From: Acidovorax sp. CF316
GTDB lineage: Bacteria > Pseudomonadota > Gammaproteobacteria > Burkholderiales > Burkholderiaceae_C
DNA: 35,839 bases
Assembly (NCBI RefSeq): GCF_000276605.1
Contig: NZ_AKJX01000030.1
Span: 1 to 35,839, forward strand
Direction: 5' to 3'
Shown: positions 9,743 to 18,496 of the stretch, piece by piece
Numbering within the stretch: position 1 is the first letter of the stretch
How the letters are laid out: every line of letters begins with the position of its first letter
The notes under the pieces: model-generated
What the model was told of the DNA's origin: nothing
The model's input: the letters and a program-made list of their open reading frames with translations, nothing else
Database searches by the model: none
Translations under genes and position numbers: made by a program

Positions 9743-10453
9743 TCAGACCGCAGAAGAAGAGGGAGGAGGGGAGGAGAGGGCGGGGGCGAAAGGCCCCGTT
9801 TCCGGGCGGGCGCACAGGCCGTACAGCACGTTGTCCACCTGGGCGTCGATGAACTTCTCGGGGCCAAGCTCCAGCGCATCGGGCATGCAGGCGCCCATGG
9901 AGTGCTTCCACAGCATCAGGAAGATCATCGGGGCCATCACCACATGCACGGCGTAGTCGAGGTTCACGGCACGGAATTCGCCGCGGTCCATGCCACGGCG
10001 CAGGATGCGGCGCACCAGGTCCTGCCCGGGCCGGATCACCTCCTGCTGGTAGAAGACGGTGATCTCGGGGAAATTCTGGGATTCGCTGAACATCAGCTTG
10101 GTGATGCCCGAAGCCTTGGTGGCGCCGATGCGCTCCCACCAGACCTGGTAGCAGTGGCGCAGCAGTTCGCCGGTCGTGCCCTCGAAGGTTTCGAGCTCAT
10201 GGCTCCACTCCTCGAAGCGGCCCGCGATGTTCTGGCGCACCACGGCCTTGAACAGCTCTTCCTTGCTCGGGAAGTAGAGGAACAGCGTGCCCTTCGATAC
10301 GCCCGCGCGCGCCGCCACATCGTCCACCCGGGTCGCGGCAAAGCCTTTTTCGACGAACAGGTCGAGCGCGGCCTCCAGCAATTCGCCGGGACGCGCTTCC
10401 TTGCGGCGCTCGCGTTTGGTGCCGGCAGAAGGGGTGGTGGGGACAGTGCTCAA
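9743..10453 (-). CDS. TetR/AcrR-family repressor of the adjacent RND pump
   Basis: The 236-residue protein has an N-terminal TetR helix-turn-helix (DDVAARAGVSKGTLFLYFPS, about residues 42-61) and an all-helical ligand-binding C-terminal half. The only usable start is a TTG at 10453: an in-frame stop lies five codons upstream, and the next candidate would remove part of the DNA-binding domain. The unusual start may lower repressor levels. The gene is first in the pump operon, directly behind a promoter with an overlapping inverted repeat, so autorepression and control of the pump are the natural reading. The inducing ligand is unknown. Confidence 0.9.
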   Translation of the reverse strand: MSTVPTTPSAGTKRERRKEARPGELLEAALDLFVEKGFAATRVDDVAARAGVSKGTLFLYFPSKEELFKAVVRQNIAGRFEEWSHELETFEGTTGELLRHCYQVWWERIGATKASGITKLMFSESQNFPEITVFYQQEVIRPGQDLVRRILRRGMDRGEFRAVNLDYAVHVVMAPMIFLMLWKHSMGACMPDALELGPEKFIDAQVDNVLYGLCARPETGPFAPALSSPPPSSSAV

Positions 10454-10471
10454 GGGGCTTTCTAGTTAATG

Positions 10472-10485
10472 ACTGACTGGTTAGT
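10472..10485. promoter_or_regulatory. Candidate TetR operator (imperfect inverted repeat)
   Basis: The 14 bases ACTGACTGGTTAGT form an imperfect palindrome of the form ACTnACnnGTnAGT, with ten of fourteen positions symmetric. It lies immediately downstream of the -10 box of the leftward promoter, covering the expected transcription start of tetR. That is a typical place for a TetR-family autorepressor. Confidence 0.6.
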
Positions 10486-10514
10486 AATATAACAAGTGCA
10501 CCTCCCCCAGTCAA
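10486..10514 (-). promoter_or_regulatory. Sigma70-type promoter of the tetR-RND operon
   Basis: On the minus strand TTGACT (complement of 10509-10514) is followed after 17 bases by TATATT (complement of 10486-10491). Each box matches five of six consensus bases and the spacing is optimal. Expected transcription start is near 10479, giving a leader of about 26 bases before the TTG start codon. Confidence 0.75.
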
Positions 10515-10692
10515 TTGATCGATGGCTGGGCGAGACAAAAGACCGGGGGGTTGTTGCCCCCTTCGGGTAAACCCTTGGAGCAGGGCGCGTGCTCCCTGAA
10601 ATCCCGTTGGCGGGCTCGCGGTGGGTGCTCCACGGCGGTGCGCCGTGTCCGTCCAGGCCCCGAACCAGTGCGCGATCGTGCTCCAAAAAAGG
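10515..10692. other. Gene-free spacer between tetR and gntR control regions
   Basis: I see no protein-like reading frame here. One short perfect inverted repeat, GGAGCA/TGCTCC at 10577-10595 with a seven-base loop, is present but has no T-run on either strand, so it is not a terminator. Nothing else is recognisable up to the A-run at 10685-10690, which belongs to the adjacent terminator. Confidence 0.5.
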
Positions 10693-10715
10693 GAGCGCCT
10701 TGCAGCCAGGCGCTC
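10685..10715 (-). terminator. Orphan intrinsic terminator facing left
   Basis: GAGCGCCT (10693-10700) and AGGCGCTC (10708-10715) make a perfect eight-base-pair stem with a seven-base loop. Read on the minus strand, two bases after the stem comes a run of six T. This is a complete Rho-independent terminator for leftward transcription, yet no annotated leftward gene ends here. On the plus strand no T-run follows, so gntR transcription initiated upstream would not be stopped efficiently. Confidence 0.75.
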
Positions 10716-10723
10716 TCGGGTAC

Positions 10724-10774
10724 AAATGTCCCTAAAACAGGACCAAATGCCCTTAAATGTCTCATTGACAGGAC
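10724..10774 (+). promoter_or_regulatory. Tandem operator-like modules upstream of gntR
   Basis: Two copies of AAATGTC-N6-ACAGGAC occur at 10724-10743 and 10755-10774, with identical internal spacing and a 31-base offset, close to three helical turns. Within each copy the halves are partly inverted: GTCC/GGAC in the first copy, and AATGTC/GACATT (10756-10777) around the second. A perfect -35-like TTGACA (10765-10770) sits in the second copy; a -10-like GACGAT 17 bases further on is weak. The position just ahead of the gntR start suggests binding by GntR itself. The binding protein is inferred. Confidence 0.6.
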
Positions 10775-10781
10775 ATTAGGG

Positions 10782-11600
10782 ATGTTTGACGATGGCCCCA
10801 TGTCACCGAAGCTGCCGCTGCCCAAGTACCACCAGATCTACCTGGTGCTGCGCGAGCAGTTGCAGGAAGGCTGCTTTGCCGCAGGCCTGCCGGGCGAGCT
10901 GGCGCTGATGCAGCAGTTCTCCGTGGCCCGCGTGACGGTGCGACGCGCCCTGGAGCTGTTGCAGGGCGAAGGCCTGATCTCCCGCCAGCCGGGCAGGGGC
11001 ACCCGGCCCGTGCCCCAGCCCGACGCGGGGCAGGGTGGCCAGGAGGGCCACCCGCACAGCAACCGCGCCCAGCTCACCGGCCTGCTCGAAAACCTGGTCA
11101 GCATGGGTCTGCGCACCTCGGTCAAGGTGCTCGACGTGGAGACCGTCACGGCCTCGCGCGCCGTGGCGGGCGCCCTGCAGATCGCCGTGGGCGACGCCGT
11201 GCAGAAGGCAGTGCGGGTGCGCAGCACGCGCGAAGGCCCGCTCTCGCACATCACCACCTATGTGCCGGCCGACATCGGCCGCCAGTTCGGCCGCCGCGAG
11301 CTGGCACGCAAGCCCATCCTGGTGCTGCTGGAGGAGTCGGGCGTGAAGGTCGGCCGTGCCCACCAGACCATTTCCGCCCGGCTGGCCGACGCCGTGGTGG
11401 CGCGCCACCTCGACGTGGCCGTGGGCTCGGCCCTGCTGGCCGTGCGGCGCCTGATCTACGACGACCAGGAGCGGCCCGTGCAGTGGCTGCATGGCCTGTA
11501 CCGGCCCGATCGCTACGAATACGAGATGCAGCTGTCCCGCGTGGGCAGTATCGATGCCAAGGTCTGGGTCAGCAAAGAGCTGTCGGCCCAGTTCCATTGA
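10782..11600 (+). CDS. GntR-family transcriptional regulator with UTRA ligand domain (HutC subfamily)
   Basis: The protein (272 residues from 10782) has an N-terminal winged helix-turn-helix (ALMQQFSVARVTVRRALELL, LISRQPGRGT) and a C-terminal UTRA small-molecule domain ending in HGLYRPDRYEYEMQLSR, the usual HutC-type finish. The start at 10782 is preferred because AGGA lies eight bases upstream. The alternative ATG at 10800 has no ribosome binding site, but would fit a nearly leaderless mRNA if the TTGACA at 10765 is a true -35 box. The gene points toward the long catabolic operon and ends 47 bases before its first transporter gene, so it probably controls that operon in response to a pathway substrate or intermediate. 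Operator-like repeats abut its start, implying autoregulation. Confidence 0.9.
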   Translation: MFDDGPMSPKLPLPKYHQIYLVLREQLQEGCFAAGLPGELALMQQFSVARVTVRRALELLQGEGLISRQPGRGTRPVPQPDAGQGGQEGHPHSNRAQLTGLLENLVSMGLRTSVKVLDVETVTASRAVAGALQIAVGDAVQKAVRVRSTREGPLSHITTYVPADIGRQFGRRELARKPILVLLEESGVKVGRAHQTISARLADAVVARHLDVAVGSALLAVRRLIYDDQERPVQWLHGLYRPDRYEYEMQLSRVGSIDAKVWVSKELSAQFH

Positions 11601-11647
11601 CGATTACAACGACGACGACCCCCGACCCCACCCCAAGGAGCACGCCC

Positions 11648-12850
11648 ATGAGCAACCGCCGCCATTTCCTATCCCAGTCGGCCGCCGCCGCATCGGCCCT
11701 GGCCTTCCCCCTAGTGGGCGGCGCGCAGGCCAAGGCGGTCAAGGTGGGGGTGCTGCACCCGGTGACGGGGGCGCTGGCCTACTCGGGCCAGCAGTGCCGT
11801 GAGGGCGCGCTCATGGCCATCGAGGACATCAACAAGGCCGGTGGCATCAAGTCCCTGGGCGGTGCGAAGCTCGAGGCCCTGCTGGGCGATGCGCAGTCGC
11901 AGCCCCAGGCCGGCGCGGCCGAGATCGAGAAGATGAACGAGGCCGGCGTATCCGCCGTGGTGGGGGCGTTTGCCTCGGCCATCTGCCTGGCCACCACGCA
12001 GGCGGCCGCCAAGTACAACCTGCCGCACATCGTGGATGTGGGCGTGGCCGACCAGATCGTGGAGCGCGGCCTGAAGAACACCTTCCGCTTCGGCCCTGGC
12101 TACAAGAAATGCGCCGAAACCGCCGTGGCCAACCTGCACGTGCTCAACACGGCGGCCGGCAAGCCTGCCAAGACGGTGATGATCATCCACGAGGAGTCGC
12201 TGTTCGGTTCGGGCACGGCCCAGCTGCTGGCGCGCGAGCTGCCCGGGTACGGCTACGAGGTCAAGGAGGTCGTCAAGCACGCCAACCCCACGCGCGACTT
12301 CAACAACATCGTGCTGCGCATGAAGGCGATCAACCCCGACATCGTGATCCCCGCCAACTACTACAACGAGTACGCGCTGCTGGTGCGCACCATGCAGCAG
12401 CAGAAGGTCACGCCCAAGGCCATCTACTCGGTGCTGGGCGGTGCGGCGTCGAGCTACAAGTTCGTCAAGGAGTTTCCGGACGCGGCCAACGGCATCATCG
12501 ACTGCAACCACTGGTTCAACCCCAAGGACAAGCGCGCGCAGGACCTCAAGAAGCGTGTGGAAGCCAAGGGCCTGTTCTTCAGCTACGAACTGTTCATGAC
12601 CTACACCAGCATGTGGCTGCTGGCCGATGCGCTGGAGCGTGCCAAGTCCACGGACCGCGCCGCCATCATCGACGCGCTGGAGAAGAGCACGTTCGCCGAC
12701 CACATCATGCCGTACGGCCCCACGAAGTTCGTGGCCGGACAGAACCAGGGTGCCCAGCCGCTCATGACCCAGGTGCTCAAGAACGACATCAAGGTCATCA
12801 TCCCGCGCGACTACCGCGAAGCGGACCCGCTCTTCCCCTTGAAGGCCTGA
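11648..12850 (+). CDS. ABC transporter periplasmic substrate-binding protein, branched-chain amino acid type
   Basis: The 400-residue protein begins at an ATG with AAGGAG seven bases upstream. Its N-terminus SNRRHFLSQSAAAASALAF has a twin-arginine-like motif before the hydrophobic core, and the mature part starts near AKAVKVGVLHPVTGALAYSG, the typical opening of the type-1 periplasmic binding fold (LivJ/LivK family). In Burkholderiales this family has been co-opted for aromatic acids, ureas, amides and many other small acids, so leucine is not implied. It is followed by the matching permease and ATPase genes after a stem-loop. The ligand should be the operon's substrate. Confidence 0.92.
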   Translation: MSNRRHFLSQSAAAASALAFPLVGGAQAKAVKVGVLHPVTGALAYSGQQCREGALMAIEDINKAGGIKSLGGAKLEALLGDAQSQPQAGAAEIEKMNEAGVSAVVGAFASAICLATTQAAAKYNLPHIVDVGVADQIVERGLKNTFRFGPGYKKCAETAVANLHVLNTAAGKPAKTVMIIHEESLFGSGTAQLLARELPGYGYEVKEVVKHANPTRDFNNIVLRMKAINPDIVIPANYYNEYALLVRTMQQQKVTPKAIYSVLGGAASSYKFVKEFPDAANGIIDCNHWFNPKDKRAQDLKKRVEAKGLFFSYELFMTYTSMWLLADALERAKSTDRAAIIDALEKSTFADHIMPYGPTKFVAGQNQGAQPLMTQVLKNDIKVIIPRDYREADPLFPLKA

Positions 12851-12883
12851 GGGCCCAAAGACCATGCCTTCATCCGTTGTTCC

Positions 12884-12904
12884 GGCGCCAGAAGACCTGG
12901 CGCC
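12884..12904 (+). promoter_or_regulatory. Intercistronic stem-loop between binding-protein and permease genes
   Basis: GGCGCCAG and CTGGCGCC form a perfect eight-base-pair stem with a five-base loop and no T-run after it. In ABC importer operons such hairpins commonly protect the upstream binding-protein mRNA, or attenuate read-through, so that binding protein is made in excess. That role is inferred here. Confidence 0.5.
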
Positions 12905-12944
12905 AGGCTACGCCTTTGCCTGACATGCCGCAGACCCCGCACCC

Positions 12945-13817
12945 ATGTTCGAGCTCAGCATCCTATTTCCCTCGGTCCTCAATGGCCTGACGACCGGCGC
13001 GGTCTATGCGCTGATCGCCCTGGGCCTCACGCTGATCTATGGCGTGCTGCACATCATCAACTTCGCGCATGGCGCGTCGCTGATGCTGGCGCTGTACGCC
13101 GTCTACCTGCTCAAGCAGCACTGGGGGATCGACCCCTACCTGGCGCTGCCCATCCTCGTGCCCGGCATGTTCGTGCTGGGCTATGGGCTGCAGCGCGTGG
13201 TCATCAACCGCGCCAGCCATGGCAAGGACGAGAACATCCTGCTGGTCACGCTGGGCATCTCCATCGTCATGGAGAACCTGGCGCTGCTGTTCTTCAAGTC
13301 CGACACGCGCACCATCGAGACCGCCTACACCCTGACCACCGTGGCCATCGGCCCGGCCATGATCGCGCTGCCCAAGCTGGTGTCGTTTGCCGGGGCGCTG
13401 GTGGTCTCGGGCCTGCTGCTGTGGATCGTGGGGCGTACCGACCTGGGCCGCGCCATCCGCGCCGTGGCGCGCGAGAAGCACGGCGCCAAGCTCATGGGCA
13501 TCCACGTGGACCATGTCTACGCCATGAGCTTCGGCATCGGCCTGGCCTGCCTGGGGGCGGCCGCCTGCTTTTTGCTGCCGGCCTACTACGTCAACCCGCA
13601 GGTGGGCAGCGGCTTCGTGCTGGTGGCCTTCACCATCGTCGTGCTCGGCGGCATGGGCAGCTTTGCCGGGGCGCTGGTGGGCGGGCTGCTGATCGGGGTG
13701 GTGGAGTCGCTCGGCGGCCTGTTCCTTGGTGAGTCGCTGGGGCAGATCGGCATTTTTGCCATCTTCATCGCCGTGCTGCTGTTCCGCCCGCAGGGCCTGT
13801 TCGGAGCCCGGCAATGA
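12945..13817 (+). CDS. Branched-chain-amino-acid-type ABC permease (LivH-like)
   Basis: The 290-residue hydrophobic protein carries the LivH hallmarks: GLTTGAVYALIALGLTLIYGVLHIINFAHG near the N-terminus (shared by the family), AVAREKHGAKLMGIHVD in the cytoplasmic coupling region, and GGMGSFAGALVGGLLIGVVES near the end. It is one half of the heterodimeric membrane channel and overlaps the LivM-like gene by four bases. The ribosome binding site is poor, so translation may depend partly on the upstream gene despite the 94-base gap. Confidence 0.93.
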   Translation: MFELSILFPSVLNGLTTGAVYALIALGLTLIYGVLHIINFAHGASLMLALYAVYLLKQHWGIDPYLALPILVPGMFVLGYGLQRVVINRASHGKDENILLVTLGISIVMENLALLFFKSDTRTIETAYTLTTVAIGPAMIALPKLVSFAGALVVSGLLLWIVGRTDLGRAIRAVAREKHGAKLMGIHVDHVYAMSFGIGLACLGAAACFLLPAYYVNPQVGSGFVLVAFTIVVLGGMGSFAGALVGGLLIGVVESLGGLFLGESLGQIGIFAIFIAVLLFRPQGLFGARQ

Positions 13818-14785
13818 AGCAGCTTGCATCCATCGCCTTGTTCGTGCTGGCCGTGTCGGCCATCACCCTGGCGTCCGATTCCGGCGTGCTGCTGAACTTC
13901 CTCATGATGTCCCTTTACGCGGCCCTGCTGGCGCAGGCCTGGAACATCCTGGGCGGCTTCGGCGGGCAGTTCTCGTTCGGTCATGCGCTGTTCTTCGGTA
14001 CCGGCGCCTACATCCAGGCCATCGCGCAGATGCAGGGCGGCATCAATGCCTGGCTGGCCTTGCCCATGGCGGTGGCCGGCAGCGCGCTGGTGGGGCTGTT
14101 CGTGGGCGGGCTGTCGTTCCGCTACGGGCTCAAGGGCTCGTACTTCGCGCTGGTCACGCTGGCCTTTGCCGAGGTGTTCCGCATCCTGGCGCTGTCGGTG
14201 CCGTTCACCGGCGCGGGCGTGGGGCTGATGCTGCCGCTCAGGGAGTCGCTTGGCAACATGCAGTTCGGTTCGCGCAAGGGCTATGTGTTCCTGGTCCTGG
14301 CGCTGGTGACCCTGGCGTTGCTGGTGAGCTGGTGGCTGCGCAACTCGCGCTTCGGTGCCTGGCTGCAGGCCGTGCGTGACAACGAGGACGCGGCGCGCGC
14401 CATCGGCGTCAATCCGTTCACGGTGAAGATGGGCGCCATCGCGCTGTCGGGCGGCTTCATGGGCGCGGCCGGCGCGTTCTACGTGCAGGTCTTCCAGTAC
14501 ATCGACCCAGGCATCGCCTATGGCTCGGTGACCTCGGTGGAAGCCCTGGTGGCGGCCATCGTGGGCGGTATCGGCACCGTCTGGGGGCCGGTGCTCGGCG
14601 CGCTGGTGCTGCATGTGCTGGCCGACCTCACGCGCAACCTGTTCGGCCAGCTGCCGGGGATCAACATGGTGATCTACGGCGTGGTGTTGGTGCTCATCGT
14701 GATGTTCCTGCCGCGCGGCATCGCGGGGCTGGGCCAGTCGGTGGTGGACCTGTGGAAACGATCGGGAGGTCGCCATGGCCAATGA
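13814..14785 (+). CDS. Branched-chain-amino-acid-type ABC permease (LivM-like)
   Basis: The 323-residue protein is the second permease half. It shows AQAWNILGGFGGQFSFGHALFFG near the N-terminus, RDNEDAARAIGVNPFTVK in the coupling helix region, and GGIGTVWGPVLGA in the last third, all conserved in LivM. The start codon overlaps the LivH stop (ATGA), and its own end overlaps the LivG start by eleven bases, so the complex is translated as a linked unit. Confidence 0.93.
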   Translation: MKQLASIALFVLAVSAITLASDSGVLLNFLMMSLYAALLAQAWNILGGFGGQFSFGHALFFGTGAYIQAIAQMQGGINAWLALPMAVAGSALVGLFVGGLSFRYGLKGSYFALVTLAFAEVFRILALSVPFTGAGVGLMLPLRESLGNMQFGSRKGYVFLVLALVTLALLVSWWLRNSRFGAWLQAVRDNEDAARAIGVNPFTVKMGAIALSGGFMGAAGAFYVQVFQYIDPGIAYGSVTSVEALVAAIVGGIGTVWGPVLGALVLHVLADLTRNLFGQLPGINMVIYGVVLVLIVMFLPRGIAGLGQSVVDLWKRSGGRHGQ

Positions 14786-15532
14786 GCTGCTCACTCTCAC
14801 GGGGCTGGGCAAAGCCTTCGGCGGCCTCAAGGCCGTGCAGAACGTCAGCCTCACGGTGCCCGAAGGCTCGCTGACCGCGTTGATCGGCCCCAACGGTGCC
14901 GGCAAGACCACGCTGTTCGCGCTGATGACCGGCTTCGTGAAGCCCGACTCCGGCACGGTGCGTTTCGCCGGCAGCGACATCACCGGTCAGGCGCCGCACC
15001 TCAATGCCCGCCTGGGCATGGCGCGCACCTTTCAGATCGTGCAGCCCTTCGCCGCCCAGACCGTGCGCGAGAACATCGCCGTGGGCGCGCACCTGCACGA
15101 GCCGCGCCGCACTGCGGCCCTGGCACTGGCCACCGAGGTGGCTGCGCGCGTGGGGCTGTCGGCGCAGCTGGACAAGCCGGCGTCGGACCTCACGGTGGCC
15201 GGGCGCAAGCGGCTGGAGCTGGCACGTGCCCTGGCCACCCGGCCGCGCCTCTTGTTGCTCGACGAGGTGCTGGCCGGCCTCAACCCCCAGGAGATTGCCG
15301 AGATGATTCCCGTGGTGCGCGGCATTGCGCAGGGTGGCGTGACGGTGCTGATGATCGAGCACGTGATGCAGGCCGTGATGAACCTGGCCGAGCACGTCTG
15401 GGTGCTGGCCCAGGGCCAGCTGATCGCCGAGGGCAGCCCCGGCGTGGTGACGTCCGACGAGCGCGTGATCGAGGCCTACCTGGGCCATGGCACGGCGGCA
15501 CGCCTGCGTGCAGCGGCCGCCAAGGAGGCTGC

Positions 15533-15536
<4 letters not shown>
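14775..15536 (+). CDS. ABC transporter ATPase (LivG-like)
   Basis: The 253-residue ATPase has Walker A GPNGAGKTT (about residues 38-46), a Q-loop at TFQIVQPF, Walker B LLLLDEVLAGL and the switch histidine in MIEHVM. The ABC signature is atypical: where most ATPases have LSGGQ it reads LTVAGRKRLELARAL. I recognise this AGRKRLE form from a LivG subgroup, so it is probably functional. Paired with the LivF-like ATPase, it powers import through the LivHM-like channel. Confidence 0.92.
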
Positions 15537-16249
<713 letters not shown>

Positions 16250-16265
16250 CAAGGAGACAACCCCC

Positions 16266-17222
16266 ATGACGATTCCGCGCCGAAACCTGCTGCTGGCCTT
16301 GCCCGCGGTGCTTCCCCTCGGGCAGGCCCTGGCCCAGAACGCCCCCATCCGCATCCTGGTGGGCGCGCCTGCCGGCGGCTCCACCGACACCCTGGCGCGC
16401 AACCTGGCCAGCGAAATGGGTCGCCAGCTCGGGCGCACCGTGGTGGTGGAAAACCGCCCGGGCGCCGGCGGCAACATCGCCGCCGACGCGGTGGCCAAGG
16501 CCGCGCCCGACGGCAACACGCTGCTCATGAGCTTCACGAGCCACGCCATCAACGCCAGCCTGTACCCCTCGCTGCCCTTCGATCCCATCAAGGACTTCAC
16601 ACCGCTCACCTGCGTGGCCACCTCGCCCTCGATCCTGGTGGCCAACCCCTCGGTGCCGGCCAAGGACGTGCGCGAACTGATCGCGCTGGCCAAGGCGCGG
16701 CCGGGCAAGCTCAACTTCGCCATCGGTGCCGTGGGCTCCTCGCTGCACCTGGCGGGCGATGCCTTCAAGATGCAGTCGGGCGCCTACATCGTCAACATTC
16801 CCTACCGCGGCACGGCGCCGGCGCTGCAGGACGTGCTGGCCGGGCAGGTGGAACTGATGTTCGCCGCCGTGGGCAACGCCCAGGCCCAGGTGCGGGCGGG
16901 CAAGCTCCGGGCACTGGGGGTGACCAGCGCCAAACGCCTGCCGGCCTTTCCGGACGTGCCGGCCATCTCCGAGGTGCTGCCCGGCTACGAGTCGAGCGCC
17001 TGGTTCGGCTTGTTCGGGCCCGGGAACATGGCCCCCGAGCTGGCCAAGCGCCTGAGTGATGCGGCCCGCCAGGCCATCGCCACGCCCGAGGTGAAAAAGC
17101 GCCTGGAGACCGAGGGCGCCGTGCCCGTGGGCAACAGCCCCGAGGAGTTCGCGCGCTTCGTGCAGGCCGAGATTCCGCGCTGGGCCAAGGTCGTGCGCTT
17201 TGCCGGAGCCAAGCCCGAATGA
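16266..17222 (+). CDS. Bug-family (TctC-like) periplasmic solute-binding protein
   Basis: The 318-residue protein has a signal peptide ending near GQALAQN and Bug-family motifs: ILVGAPAGGSTDTLARNLA, VVVENRPGAGGNIAADAVAKA and VNIPYRGTAPALQDVLAGQV. Bug proteins bind carboxylates and other small polar acids; most are orphans not encoded with the TctAB membrane proteins, as here. AAGGAG precedes the start. Its place in an operon that already has its own ABC binding protein is odd: it may present a second pathway compound to a TctAB pair encoded elsewhere or act as a sensor. It overlaps the aconitase-family gene by four bases. Confidence 0.92.
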   Translation: MTIPRRNLLLALPAVLPLGQALAQNAPIRILVGAPAGGSTDTLARNLASEMGRQLGRTVVVENRPGAGGNIAADAVAKAAPDGNTLLMSFTSHAINASLYPSLPFDPIKDFTPLTCVATSPSILVANPSVPAKDVRELIALAKARPGKLNFAIGAVGSSLHLAGDAFKMQSGAYIVNIPYRGTAPALQDVLAGQVELMFAAVGNAQAQVRAGKLRALGVTSAKRLPAFPDVPAISEVLPGYESSAWFGLFGPGNMAPELAKRLSDAARQAIATPEVKKRLETEGAVPVGNSPEEFARFVQAEIPRWAKVVRFAGAKPE

Positions 17223-18496
17223 GCTCCGAGCCCAGCACCCTGGCGCAGAAGCTGGTGGCCCGCGCGAGCGGGCGCACCGGCGTCACGCCGGGTGAGATCG
17301 TGAACTGCAGCGTGGACCTGGCCATGTTCCACGACTCGTCCGGCCCGCGCCGGCTCAAGCCCATGCTCGACGAGCTCGGGGCCCGCATCTGGGACAAGTC
17401 GCGCGTGGTGCTGGTCATGGACCACTACCTGCCCGAGCGCGACGAGGAGTCGCGCCGCATCGTGCGCATCGCGCGCGACTGGGCGCAGGAGCAGGCGCTG
17501 CCCCATGTCTACGACGGCCAGGGCATCTGCCATGTGGTGGTGCCGCAGCACGGCCACATCCGCCCCGGCATGTTCTGCGTGGGCGGGGATTCGCATTCGC
17601 CCACGGGCGGGGCCTTCGGCGCCTACATGTTCGGCATCGGCAGCACCGAGATGCTGGGCGTGGTCGTCACCGGCAAGATCTGGCTGCGCGTGCCGCACAC
17701 CCTGCAGATGCACTGGAGCGGGCACCTGGCCCCTGGCGTGACCGCCAAGGACATGATGCTGCACATGATCGGCCGCTTCGGCATGAACGGCGGCCAGTAC
17801 CAGGCCGTGGAGTTTGCTGGCCCGGCCGTGCAGGCCCTGTCGATGCAGGAGCGCATGACGTTGTCGAACATGAGCGCCGAGCTGGGCGCCCAGGCCGGCC
17901 TGATCGCCCCCGACGCGACCACGCGCGACTGGCTGGCGGCCCACGGCGTGCCCGAGGCGGACCTGCAGGGGCTGGATGCCTGGACAACCGACCCTGGCGC
18001 GCCACTTACCCGCCACGAATTCGCTGCCGACACCCTGGCGCCCCAGGTGGCTGCGCCCCACAGCCCAGCCAACACCAGTGCCGTGGGCCAGCATGCGGGC
18101 ACGCGCATCGACGTGGCCTACATCGGCGCCTGCACGGGCGCCAAGCTCGACGACCTGCGGGCCGCCGCCAGCGTTCTGCGCGGCCAGCGCGTGGCCAGCG
18201 GTGTGCGCCTGATGGTGGCGCCCGCGAGCCAGCAGGACCAGGCCGCCGCCCGGGCCGAAGGCGTGCTGCAGGTGCTGGAGGACGCGGGGGCCGAGCTGTT
18301 CCCGACCAGCTGCGGCGCGTGCGCCGGCTATGGCGACAGCGTGGGCGACGGCACCACCGTGATCTCCAGCACGGCGCGCAATTTCAAGGGGCGCATGGGC
18401 TCGGCCACGGCCCAGGTGTACCTGGCCTCGCCCTATACCGTGGCCGCCTCGGCCCTCAAGGGCCGGATTGCCGACCCGCGCGAGGTGCTGGCATGA
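17219..18496 (+). CDS. Aconitase-family hydratase, large subunit (LeuC/DmdA-like)
   Basis: The 425-residue protein has the family's substrate-loop motif GGDSHSPTGGAFGAYMFGIG and three cysteines placed to hold a [4Fe-4S] cluster: C305 in YIGACTGAK, and C365 and C368 in TSCGACAGYG. The family dehydrates and rehydrates hydroxy-di/tricarboxylic acids. At about 425 residues it matches the short two-subunit class (homoaconitase, LeuC2, dimethylmaleate hydratase DmdA) rather than the longer proteobacterial LeuC used for leucine synthesis. Its neighbours are catabolic, with no leuA or leuB. A substituted maleate or citraconate-like acid is the likely substrate, by inference from context. Confidence 0.85.
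   Translation: MSSEPSTLAQKLVARASGRTGVTPGEIVNCSVDLAMFHDSSGPRRLKPMLDELGARIWDKSRVVLVMDHYLPERDEESRRIVRIARDWAQEQALPHVYDGQGICHVVVPQHGHIRPGMFCVGGDSHSPTGGAFGAYMFGIGSTEMLGVVVTGKIWLRVPHTLQMHWSGHLAPGVTAKDMMLHMIGRFGMNGGQYQAVEFAGPAVQALSMQERMTLSNMSAELGAQAGLIAPDATTRDWLAAHGVPEADLQGLDAWTTDPGAPLTRHEFAADTLAPQVAAPHSPANTSAVGQHAGTRIDVAYIGACTGAKLDDLRAAASVLRGQRVASGVRLMVAPASQQDQAAARAEGVLQVLEDAGAELFPTSCGACAGYGDSVGDGTTVISSTARNFKGRMGSATAQVYLASPYTVAASALKGRIADPREVLA

Noticed and set aside
10577..10595. GGAGCA/TGCTCC hairpin as a terminator
   Set aside because: Only six base pairs and no T-run on either strand.
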